DNA of 49,363 nucleotides from Lachnospiraceae bacterium (GTDB lineage: Bacteria; Bacillota; Clostridia; Lachnospirales; Lachnospiraceae): the NCBI GenBank assembly GCA_026169045.1, contig JAPFDH010000005.1, positions 1-49,363 of the forward strand. Direction: 5' to 3'. A program made the translations under genes and the position numbers. Below the pieces are notes generated by a model, which saw only the letters and a list, made by a program, of their open reading frames with translations, was not told the DNA's origin and searched no databases. Positions 36,473-44,334 of the stretch are shown here, one piece after another (position 1 is the stretch's first letter; each line of letters opens with the position of its first letter).

Positions 36473-36501
36473 AATTTAACATAAAAAGCCTTTTCTTTCA
36501 A
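36473..36501 (-). promoter_or_regulatory. Promoter of the small-protein/kptA operon
   Basis: On the minus strand TTGAAA (36496-36501), 17 bases, and TAAATT (36473-36478) form a plausible promoter, just past the terminator of the preceding gene. Confidence 0.5.
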
Positions 36502-36503
36502 TT

Positions 36504-36540
36504 AAAAAAATACCGCCCAAAAATTTATTTGGACGGTATT
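36504..36540 (-). terminator. Terminator of the HPr-like gene
   Basis: AATACCGCCCAAA (36509-36521) pairs with TTTGGACGGTATT (36528-36540) with one G-U pair. On the minus strand seven T residues follow. Confidence 0.85.
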
Positions 36541-36553
36541 ATATCAATACATT

Positions 36554-36826
36554 TTATACAGCAAGGACTTCTGAATAAGAATGACTGGTAACTATATTTT
36601 CCATCTTTCTGAATGGATTCAAATCTTTAAGAATCGTCTTATCTTCTTCGTAAATAGTCAAATATAATGGTCTGGATACATCTAAGCTAAGGATACCAAG
36701 AATCGATTTTGCATCTACAATATTACGGCCGCAGGTAAGATCAAAGTCTCCGGGGTGTTTTTCTAAAATAGCAATTAATTTCTGAACTTCAAGCACACTA
36801 TTCAATTTTATCGGAATCGTTTTCAT
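36554..36826 (-). CDS. HPr-like protein lacking the active-site histidine
   Basis: The 90-residue protein matches the C-terminal half of HPr (GRNIVDAKSILGILSLDV, about residues 33-50), including a Ser in the position of the regulatory Ser46. The N-terminal GIHARPA-type loop with the phosphorylated His is missing, and KLNSVLEVQKLIAIL stands there. It is therefore not a PTS phosphocarrier in the usual sense. Similar His-less HPr-like proteins occur in Clostridia, to my knowledge without an assigned function. It is a single-gene unit with a terminator. It could sense or titrate CcpA or HPr kinase, but this is speculation. Confidence 0.78.
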   Translation of the reverse strand: MKTIPIKLNSVLEVQKLIAILEKHPGDFDLTCGRNIVDAKSILGILSLDVSRPLYLTIYEEDKTILKDLNPFRKMENIVTSHSYSEVLAV

Positions 36827-37025
36827 AGCAATTCTCCTTTCTTTATTACCGTTTCCTGAGTATCCATCTGTTCTACCTAAAGAATAGCACGTCCATATAA
36901 AAAAATAATCGTTTTTCTGTTAAATGCAAGTTAATTTTTCAAATATGTGTGGATATACAGGTTCCTCCAGCATTTTAATGATATACTTAATATTTATGCA
37001 ATATCAAAGGAGAATATGACTACTT

Positions 37026-37328
37026 TTATTCCCTAATATGCTCAATTCCTTGAGAAATAATTGTTTTCACATGATCATCTGCCAAAGAATAAATTACGGT
37101 CTGTCCCTCACGCCTGGATGTGATCAATTTACTTTCCTTAATGATTCGAAGTTGATGGGAAATTGCTGACTGATTCATATTTAATGTCTGTGCCAAATCA
37201 CCCACACAAGCTTCTGATGCAAGAAGCTCCAGCAATATTTTTACACGGGTAGAATCACCAAATATCTTAAAAAAATCAGCCAGCCTCTGTACCTGTAATT
37301 CATCATTTTTCGATTTTTCTTTTTCCAA
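37026..37328 (-). CDS. ArsR/SmtB-family zinc-type metal sensor
   Basis: The 100-residue winged-helix repressor has a DNA-recognition helix NQSAISHQLRIIKE. The C-terminal helix carries D84, H86, H97 and E100, exactly the DxHx10HxxE alpha-5 site of zinc sensors such as SmtB and CzrA. The segment SEACVGDLA replaces the ELCVCDL alpha-3 site, leaving a single Cys, so cadmium/lead sensing at that site is unlikely. It lies 52 bases after the P-type ATPase gene and is probably co-transcribed. It should be released from the operators at 39288-39307 and 39637-39656 when zinc is in excess. Confidence 0.88.
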   Translation of the reverse strand: MEKEKSKNDELQVQRLADFFKIFGDSTRVKILLELLASEACVGDLAQTLNMNQSAISHQLRIIKESKLITSRREGQTVIYSLADDHVKTIISQGIEHIRE

Positions 37329-37380
37329 AAAGGCTCCTCCTGTTTTCAGATTTTCTATAAATCTGCATGGCTCTGAATAG

Positions 37381-39264
37381 TTACAAATTTTTTACAAATA
37401 ATGCCCGAATTGCATTAAGCACAGCCAAAATCATAACTCCTACGTCTGCAAAAATAGCTACCCACATATTAGCAATTCCAATGGCTCCCAAAAACAGACA
37501 TATCAATTTAATTCCTATGGCAAACCAAATGTTTTCATATACGATCCTAAGACACTTTCTGGATATCTTAATTGCCTTTACAATTTTCATCGGATCATCA
37601 TCCATCAGAACCACATCTGCTGCCTCAATAGCAGCATCAGATCCCATAGCTCCCATAGCAATACCAATATCTGCTCTGGAGAGAACAGGAGCATCATTGA
37701 TTCCATCCCCTACAAATGCCAATTTTCCTTTATACTGTTTTCCTTCTAAAATGCTTTCCACTTTTTCCACTTTATCCGATGGAAGAAGCTCACTATAGAC
37801 TTCATCTATACCAAGAGTATTTGCCACCTGATCCGCTACCTTTTTCGCATCACCGGTTAACATAACCGTTTTTTCCACTCCGGAAGAATGGAGGGATGAA
37901 ATAACATCTTTTGCATGGGGTTTAATCATATCTGAAATAAGGATATGACCGGCATACTCCCCATTAATGGCCATATGAATAATCGTCCCCACATGATGAC
38001 ATGCAATATATGGAATTTGCAAACGTTTCATCAACTTATCATTTCCAGCGGCTACACAAATACCATCTACTTTGGCTATCACACCGTTTCCGCTGATTTC
38101 CTGAATATCTGTTACCCTGGAAGCATCCACTTTTTTTCTATATGCTTTTTGTATACTCTTACTGATAGGATGCGTGGAAAAACTCTCTACTAATGCTGCA
38201 TATTCCAACAATTTTTCGTCTTCCATTTTATTATGATGAATACCGCTGACCTCAAATGTTCCTTGTGTCAAAGTACCTGTTTTATCAAACACAACACATT
38301 TCACCTGAGATAAAATTTCCAAATAGTTGGAACCCTTCACCAGAATTCCGGCTTTGCTGGCCCCACCGATTCCTGCAAAAAAACTCAATGGAATACTGAT
38401 TACAAGGGCACACGGACAACTAATGACAAGAAATGTCAGCGCACGATAGATCCATGCTCCCCATTGAGCAGATAAGCCAAATCCGATCATACGGACAAGA
38501 GGAGGAAGAATTGCCAATGCAATCGCACTGTATACAACAGCCGGAGTATAAATACGGGCAAATTTTGTAATAAAATTCTCTGATTTGGATTTTCTGGAAC
38601 TGGCATTTTCAACCAAATCCAAAATTTTCGATACCGTAGACTCTTCAAATCCCTTGGTGGTTTTTATCTTTAACCGACCGGTCATATTAATACATCCACT
38701 GATTATTTCATCATTGACATTTACTTCTCTCGGCAGACTTTCTCCCGTCAAAGCACTGGTATTTAGAGTAGACACTCCCTCTAACACAATACCATCCAAT
38801 GGAACTTTTTCTCCGGGTTGTACTACAATGACAGACCCGATCTCTACCTCATCCGGATCTACTTGTTCCAGTTTTCCATCAACTTCAATGTTTGCATAAT
38901 CCGGACGGATATCCATCAAGTCACTAATATTTCTTCTGCTCTTTCCAACTGCATAGCTTTGAAACCATTCCCCGATCTGATAAAACAACATAACAGCTAT
39001 GGCTTCCGTATAATCCCCACTATCGTATAAAGCAATTATGATAGCTCCTATAGTGGCAATTGCCATCAAAAGATTTTCATCAAATGGCTGACGGTTTCTG
39101 ATTCCCTTCCAACCTTTAATCAAAATATCATATCCGATGATCAGATATGGAATGAAATACAGGAAAAATCGTACGATTCCCTGTACTGGTAAAAAATGAA
39201 ATCCTAAAAGTAACATTGCGGATATAATAATTCGAATCAGCATTTTTTTTTGCTTCTTAGTCAT
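37381..39264 (-). CDS. zntA: Zinc/cadmium-exporting P1B-type ATPase
   Basis: The 627-residue pump has the membrane CPC motif (ISCPCALVIS), the phosphorylation site DKTGTLT, the TGES actuator loop, GDGINDAP, and an HP-type STHPIS. The last membrane segment has FADVGVMILAVLNA, whose Asp is typical of the Zn/Cd/Pb subgroup (ZntA/CadA). No N-terminal HMA domain is fused; a separate HMA protein is encoded just upstream. The ATG at 39264 is chosen because GGGAGAG precedes it at correct spacing. A palindromic operator lies 24 bases upstream. Zinc as the main substrate is inferred from the adjacent zinc-type sensor. Confidence 0.92.
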   Translation of the reverse strand: MTKKQKKMLIRIIISAMLLLGFHFLPVQGIVRFFLYFIPYLIIGYDILIKGWKGIRNRQPFDENLLMAIATIGAIIIALYDSGDYTEAIAVMLFYQIGEWFQSYAVGKSRRNISDLMDIRPDYANIEVDGKLEQVDPDEVEIGSVIVVQPGEKVPLDGIVLEGVSTLNTSALTGESLPREVNVNDEIISGCINMTGRLKIKTTKGFEESTVSKILDLVENASSRKSKSENFITKFARIYTPAVVYSAIALAILPPLVRMIGFGLSAQWGAWIYRALTFLVISCPCALVISIPLSFFAGIGGASKAGILVKGSNYLEILSQVKCVVFDKTGTLTQGTFEVSGIHHNKMEDEKLLEYAALVESFSTHPISKSIQKAYRKKVDASRVTDIQEISGNGVIAKVDGICVAAGNDKLMKRLQIPYIACHHVGTIIHMAINGEYAGHILISDMIKPHAKDVISSLHSSGVEKTVMLTGDAKKVADQVANTLGIDEVYSELLPSDKVEKVESILEGKQYKGKLAFVGDGINDAPVLSRADIGIAMGAMGSDAAIEAADVVLMDDDPMKIVKAIKISRKCLRIVYENIWFAIGIKLICLFLGAIGIANMWVAIFADVGVMILAVLNAIRALFVKNL

Positions 39265-39287
39265 CGTATTCTCTCCCATGTTTAAAA

Positions 39288-39307
39288 ATATGAATAATCG
39301 TTCATAT
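39288..39307. promoter_or_regulatory. ArsR-type operator upstream of the P-type ATPase
   Basis: ATATGAA and TTCATAT are perfect 7-base arms around a 6-base centre. The arrangement matches the imperfect palindromes bound by CzrA/SmtB-type repressors. It sits between the HMA gene and the ATPase start. Confidence 0.65.
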
Positions 39308-39390
39308 AATAATTACACAAAAGGTGCTCTGTTATTTTCTTCACAGCAGATACCGCATCAGAAAAGAAAACACATGGGCACCATAATGTT

Positions 39391-39609
39391 TTATATAAAT
39401 ATTTCGCAGTCATCCTCAACTTTTTTACAATTTTTTAATACTTCCTGCATAACCTTTTTAGGATCACATCCGTCCTCAAATTCCACACTCATTTTCAGTG
39501 TCATGAAATTTACAACTGCATCCTTTACCCCTGCAGTCTTTTTTGTGGCATCTTCCATTTTGTTTGCACAATTTGCACAATCCACCTCAATCTTATAAGT
39601 CTTTTTCAT
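39391..39609 (-). CDS. Heavy-metal-associated domain protein (metallochaperone-like)
   Basis: This single 72-residue HMA domain (ferredoxin-like beta-alpha-beta-beta-alpha-beta) has a DCANC metal site (C11, C14) near the N terminus. A second cysteine cluster near the C terminus (NCKK and DDCEIF) could add ligands. An Asp right before the CxxC is typical of the Zn/Cd type, rather than the copper type with Met. It lies 126 bases upstream of the ATPase, which lacks its own HMA domain, so it probably delivers metal to the pump. It has its own promoter overlapped by a perfect palindrome. Confidence 0.88.
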   Translation of the reverse strand: MKKTYKIEVDCANCANKMEDATKKTAGVKDAVVNFMTLKMSVEFEDGCDPKKVMQEVLKNCKKVEDDCEIFI

Positions 39610-39636
39610 ATTCTTCCTTCTCCTTTAATTTTTCTT

Positions 39637-39656
39637 AATTAAACAATTGTTTAATT
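39637..39656. promoter_or_regulatory. Perfect 20-bp palindrome, operator of the HMA gene
   Basis: AATTAAACAA and its exact complement TTGTTTAATT are joined without spacer. It lies directly after the -10 box of the promoter at 39666-39694, in the transcription start region, where a repressor would block initiation. The adjacent ArsR-type sensor is the likely ligand-binding protein. Confidence 0.6.
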
Positions 39657-39665
39657 GTTGATTGT

Positions 39666-39694
39666 ATTCTAACTCCAGATTGATCATAAGTCAA
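39666..39694 (-). promoter_or_regulatory. Promoter of the HMA gene
   Basis: On the minus strand TTGACT (39689-39694), 17 bases, and TAGAAT (39666-39671). Confidence 0.65.
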
Positions 39695-39793
39695 GCATAA
39701 TTTCATTATTTATGTAGGAGAAAAAAGCAATCCACTTATTTCCAATATAAGATTATCTGCGGGATAAATAAAAAGAAAATTTCCCCCTATACG

Positions 39794-40255
39794 TTACCTT
39801 TCCCGATGAATATACATTCTTGACATTTCAGATTCCCCATCTCCCTGAACCATGCAAAAGAATTCCCATCCATATCTCTCATAGAAGCCAGTATGGTCTG
39901 TGAGCAGATACAATGTATCAATCCCCTTCTCTTTCATATCTTTACAAACGTATTTCAACAGATTGCCTGCTATTCCCTGACGACGAAATTGTTCCTCCGT
40001 GTAAACAGCACACACATTTGGCGTAAGATCTTTTCTATTATGGAAATCATTTTCTATTACTCCCATCCCACCAATAATTGTATCGTCTTTTAAACACAAA
40101 TACCAGGAGGGTACAGCGTCACAACCTGTTAGTGACGCCGCTATACTTTCTTGATATAACTCGAATGGTATCTTCCATTTATCATGAAACCATTGGGCAG
40201 CTCTATCCTTCCATTCCGGCTTTTCACAAATATTTATTATCCGATATGCATTCAT
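39794..40255 (-). CDS. GNAT-family N-acetyltransferase
   Basis: The 153-residue protein has the GNAT acetyl-CoA loop (FRRQGIAGNLLKYV, with the expected R/QxxGxG/A pattern) and the late YERYGWEFFC motif. The ATG at 40255 directly follows the stop of res, and AAGG lies upstream; the longer reading would overlap res. Because it abuts the restriction gene it is likely the last gene of that operon, though a role in restriction is not implied. The acceptor substrate is unknown. Confidence 0.85.
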   Translation of the reverse strand: MNAYRIINICEKPEWKDRAAQWFHDKWKIPFELYQESIAASLTGCDAVPSWYLCLKDDTIIGGMGVIENDFHNRKDLTPNVCAVYTEEQFRRQGIAGNLLKYVCKDMKEKGIDTLYLLTDHTGFYERYGWEFFCMVQGDGESEMSRMYIHRER

Positions 40256-40256
40256 T

Positions 40257-43200
40257 TTATTCTTTACCTTTTTTCCCCCATAGCTTTTTTTCTTTCTCAA
40301 ACGATTGATAGGTATCTACCTGTATCAAATACACAGGATTTTCTAAACCATTCTTTTTTAATTCTTCCAAATACATTTGCGCACAGAAAAATTTTTGTTT
40401 TTCATTTTCTTCTGTTTTCTTATATTTTGAAATCCAGTCAACGATAATATAACGCTCTTGATCACTGCATTCTTCCCTCTGTACCACAATCCAAGAAGGG
40501 GTAAAATTCCCATACGGAGTGTCTATAATAAAACTTCCCGGATTTAATTTTACAAAAAAGCAAATATCACGGTCTTCTTCCAGTCTTCTGGCAAAGTCAT
40601 ATTCCTCTCTACTTTCTGTGCGATAATATTTATGCATCGCTTTTGCTCCGTGAGAAGAAAAAATACGATTTGGTTTTGTAAATTCCTCCTGCCATATGGG
40701 ATTTGTCGAAAACATATTTTCTGTTTTCTGCCAAACACCATCCACAATTTCATACCCAGAGATATGTGAAGCTTTTTCTTTCTGATATGCTGTCTGAATC
40801 AATTGAATGGCTCCTTCGAGATATTCCTGTGTATATAACCATTCTTTTCCCCTTAGGCCTGCCAATATTTCTGCAATAATCTGGCGTGGCAGCAACGTGT
40901 GATACATCATTGCATTGATTAAATCAATCTCATTTTTTTCACAGCCCTCACGATTATTGCCTTCTGATGCATCGCACTCTTTTGTTCTATAACTTCCTTC
41001 TTCTATCAATTCATCCTGTTTTTTTATCTGAAAATTTCCGGTTTCATCATATTTTCCAATTCCGGTTTGCACCTGATACTTTCCATCCAGATTTCGGTTT
41101 TCCAAATATGATACCAGATACGTGCGACAAATCTGTATAAAATCCTCTTTATTTATTTGAACTTTATACAACATACGCCGAGAAAGAATATTACATAAAA
41201 AATGATAACGTTTTTGAAAAATTTTTTCTTCCATGTAGGATTGTATCTCATTTTCGAAAACAATCTGATCTCCATTTTTTATAGTAATTGTACGGGTAAA
41301 ACGTTCTTTCACCTGTTCCTCCCATGCATCGGCAATCGCTTGTGCATATGGTGCAAAAACAGGATACTTGCTTAACAACTGTCCCATCACAGTCTCATAA
41401 GAAGATTCCGCTGAAATGAGGCAATTCTCCTCTGACAATATTCCATACTGTATCATATCCTGTTTCCACTTTAGCAAAACATCGTCTGTAATCCATTCAT
41501 CCTGTATCCCGGCAGCATGTAACGTACGATATAGCATTTCCATTGTTACTTCTTTTGGATTATAATTGATACTGCTGTTAAAATCTGCCTGTAAAGTCCT
41601 GGCAAAATGGTCATAATAATCATTGGCAATGACTGTCAGCTCATTGACCGATGTATCTCGGCATTGATTTCCATTTATGTCTACAGCGAGACGGAGACCT
41701 CTTCCGATCTCTTGTTTTTTTGCAATTTCAGATCCCCCTGATTTCAATGTACACAAAGTAAAAACATTGGGATTATCCCATCCTTCCCGCAACGCAGAAT
41801 GTGAAAAAATAAACGCCAAAGGAGATTCAAAAGAAATTAACTCATCCTTTTTTTCCAATATCAAGCTAATTCCGCGATCAATATCTTCCTGCGATTTTGC
41901 CTTTATTTTCTCTGTCATTTCTATTTCTACAGCACGATTTTTTTTGTCCACGGCAAAATATCCTTCACGTACCGAAAAAGTGTCCCAAAGTCCCGGAAAT
42001 AATTCATGATATTTTTGAAACGCCGGAGCATATTTTATAAGTGCCTTTTGATATTCTTCATCAAATATACGCAAATACACGCCTCTTTTATCCTGCCTGT
42101 GGCTGTCTCTTACTTTTTCTACAGAATCAACAAAAAATAACGTAAGCACTTTTATCTTTTTCCCGCTTTTCAAAATAGACAATTGTTTTTCAAAATGATT
42201 TTTGATAGCCAGTTGAATTTGTATTTGTACAGCAGTATCCTGACTCACTTCGTAATTGCTGCTTCCTTCCATCAAATTATAATTACCAGAAGATGTCTCA
42301 ATGGTGAGCGGTTTTAACTTATGCGGATCCTGTGAAATACGCATATTTCGATAGATATCCATTTCACCGGATAACTCAAATAAGGACGTATTCCCCCTGA
42401 CAGATGTCGTAAACAATGCTGTCTGTCCATCTTTGTTTCTGTGAAACAATTCAATTTCCGCTTTTAAATCCGGTGTAAATGAGCGATAGTAAATATATGG
42501 ATAATCTTTCGGTATCACAGCACGCACTGTTTTTACCTGAATTTCCTTTACTAAATGTTTTTGATAGGCAGCATAAGAATCTAATTTATAAACAACATGA
42601 TGCAGTTGCCTGTGCGTAGCTGAATAACGCAACGTAAACAATGGATTCAACTCTTCCAGAGCCTGGAGAGACTTTGATTTTTTTCCTTTTTCCCCCTCCA
42701 TTTTTTGGGGCTCATCCATAATTACAATGGGACGAATGGATTGTATTTCATTCCAGAGAATGGTTCCTGATTCATCTTCTGATCGAATTTTATTTGTATC
42801 TTTATTAAATGCTTGAATATTCATGATACAAATACAAAACTCATTGGAATCCACCAATTCCGTCTGAATCCGTTTCGGATTCGTACTATCATATACAAAA
42901 CTATGTTTTTTCAGATCTAATCCATACAATGCACGGAAATGTTCCCTTAACTGCTCTACTGATTTTTCTACTCCCTTTCGAATCGCTATAGATGGAACCG
43001 CCACAATAAATTTTGTAAAGCCATATTCCCGATATAATTCCAGCAATGTCCGCAAATAAACATATGTTTTTCCGGTTCCTGTTTCCATCTCTATGGTAAA
43101 ATTAAAATCGTTTCCCAATGTTTGATCCGGGAACAGGCGATTCTTCTTCTGTATGTGTCTGAGATTGTCTAACAACATCGTTTCACAACACAATTCTCTG

Positions 43201-43364
43201 TTTTTCCCATCATCAATCCATGCATGATTCTGACCATTTCCATATAAACCCTCTGCATTTTTTTCCATTCCCCGAAACAGTTCCACCACAGAGCGAACTG
43301 CCTCCTGTTGATAATCCAACTTATCATCAAACTGAAATACGATTTTTTCCGCCATAATATCCAA
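40257..43364 (-). CDS. res: Type III restriction enzyme Res-like subunit with a degenerate nuclease site
   Basis: The 1035-residue protein is a superfamily 2 helicase/translocase: Walker A ETGTGKT (94-100), motif II DEPQ (217-220), YSATH (247-251), and a downstream SHSALREGWDNPN to EIGRGLRLAV block. Its C terminus aligns with the PD-(D/E)xK nuclease domain of type III Res proteins through TPYGNFTPSW and RYIIVDWISKY, but the expected PDW has become PSW (S957) and the expected ETK has become DWI (976-978). Two of three catalytic residues, including the Lys, are therefore lost. A TTG at 43362-43364 behind AGAGG is the best start; an ATG lies three codons later. It follows the 302-residue accessory gene by 13 bases. 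Confidence 0.9.
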   Translation of the reverse strand: MDIMAEKIVFQFDDKLDYQQEAVRSVVELFRGMEKNAEGLYGNGQNHAWIDDGKNRELCCETMLLDNLRHIQKKNRLFPDQTLGNDFNFTIEMETGTGKTYVYLRTLLELYREYGFTKFIVAVPSIAIRKGVEKSVEQLREHFRALYGLDLKKHSFVYDSTNPKRIQTELVDSNEFCICIMNIQAFNKDTNKIRSEDESGTILWNEIQSIRPIVIMDEPQKMEGEKGKKSKSLQALEELNPLFTLRYSATHRQLHHVVYKLDSYAAYQKHLVKEIQVKTVRAVIPKDYPYIYYRSFTPDLKAEIELFHRNKDGQTALFTTSVRGNTSLFELSGEMDIYRNMRISQDPHKLKPLTIETSSGNYNLMEGSSNYEVSQDTAVQIQIQLAIKNHFEKQLSILKSGKKIKVLTLFFVDSVEKVRDSHRQDKRGVYLRIFDEEYQKALIKYAPAFQKYHELFPGLWDTFSVREGYFAVDKKNRAVEIEMTEKIKAKSQEDIDRGISLILEKKDELISFESPLAFIFSHSALREGWDNPNVFTLCTLKSGGSEIAKKQEIGRGLRLAVDINGNQCRDTSVNELTVIANDYYDHFARTLQADFNSSINYNPKEVTMEMLYRTLHAAGIQDEWITDDVLLKWKQDMIQYGILSEENCLISAESSYETVMGQLLSKYPVFAPYAQAIADAWEEQVKERFTRTITIKNGDQIVFENEIQSYMEEKIFQKRYHFLCNILSRRMLYKVQINKEDFIQICRTYLVSYLENRNLDGKYQVQTGIGKYDETGNFQIKKQDELIEEGSYRTKECDASEGNNREGCEKNEIDLINAMMYHTLLPRQIIAEILAGLRGKEWLYTQEYLEGAIQLIQTAYQKEKASHISGYEIVDGVWQKTENMFSTNPIWQEEFTKPNRIFSSHGAKAMHKYYRTESREEYDFARRLEEDRDICFFVKLNPGSFIIDTPYGNFTPSWIVVQREECSDQERYIIVDWISKYKKTEENEKQKFFCAQMYLEELKKNGLENPVYLIQVDTYQSFEKEKKLWGKKGKE

Positions 43365-43377
43365 TCGTTCCTCTCAA

Positions 43378-44286
43378 TTATTCTTTTTCCCTAAAAATCC
43401 AGTCATCCACACGATAGATCCCATCACAAACCGGATATGGTAAACTATAAAAATAAACATTGTCTCTTCGTTCTACATGAAATATTTTTACATAATCCAC
43501 TTTATCAAAATACGGTTTTCCTTTTTTCTCAATTGGAACATAATATTTTTGTTCTTCTTTTTTTATATTCTTTCCAGATGAACATGGAATCTGTTCGTGA
43601 TACAAAATATAAAATGGGATATCTCCCAATCTTCGACAAACATTTGAAATAATCGAAAAATTATTTAAATCTTTTGCAAATGGTCTCCAGGAATTCAAGC
43701 CATAATACGAACGTTTCAATTCCACTATGGATTCCACCTTATTTTTGCGAAAACGAATCAAATCGATATCCGCAAAAACTCCTACTTTAAGACACTCTCT
43801 CTGCCAGATATGAAACGCACTGGATAAGCTATCATTTTTTCTTTTTTGCGGTGTTCGATTTTCTAACTCTGCCTGAATATTATGACTCTGAAAAACAGAA
43901 ACCAAATCCTTCATCTGTATCGTTCGAAATCCATCCCGATCCCTTCCATCTTTATCCCGACTGACTTCTTCCCATAATGAAACCGTATCATAATTATTCA
44001 GAATTTCCCGATCCACATAACGAATCCAAAACAATGGAAGATTGGCTGTTTTTGCTATACAATAACAGATATTTCCAAAAGATTTTTCATAAGGATTCAA
44101 TCCTGTCTCATATTCTTCCTTTTTCACCCGGTCATCTATAATCAGCATAATAGGCTCATTATCCTGTTTTCCAGCTACTACCAAAAGGCTTTTTGTCGTA
44201 TCGTAAAATTTAAAGTCATGTTGGCCTTCATACTTCTTTAAATATTCGCAAAATCCATTTGATTCATAACGTTCCATAAATGCCAC
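43378..44286 (-). CDS. Unknown protein with a PD-(D/E)xK-like nuclease motif, between mod and res
   Basis: Type III systems normally have only mod and res, so this 302-residue protein is extra. I do not recognise a named family. Residues 172-191 read ADIDLIRFRK... to IVELK, with D173/D175, then E189 and K191 14-16 residues later: the arrangement of a PD-(D/E)xK active site on adjacent strands. Conserved-looking hydrophobic strands precede it, and a basic segment KRKND (about 148-152) lies before. No membrane segment or signal is present. The start is GTG at 44284-44286 or ATG at 44275-44277. The only good ribosome binding site (AAGGAG) serves a 12-codon frame that overlaps the start. It could replace the missing Res nuclease. 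Confidence 0.72.
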   Translation of the reverse strand: MAFMERYESNGFCEYLKKYEGQHDFKFYDTTKSLLVVAGKQDNEPIMLIIDDRVKKEEYETGLNPYEKSFGNICYCIAKTANLPLFWIRYVDREILNNYDTVSLWEEVSRDKDGRDRDGFRTIQMKDLVSVFQSHNIQAELENRTPQKRKNDSLSSAFHIWQRECLKVGVFADIDLIRFRKNKVESIVELKRSYYGLNSWRPFAKDLNNFSIISNVCRRLGDIPFYILYHEQIPCSSGKNIKKEEQKYYVPIEKKGKPYFDKVDYVKIFHVERRDNVYFYSLPYPVCDGIYRVDDWIFREKE

Positions 44287-44334
44287 CTGAATAGCTGCTC
44301 ATTACAGCTCCTTTCAATCTAATTTTTCGTTTTG

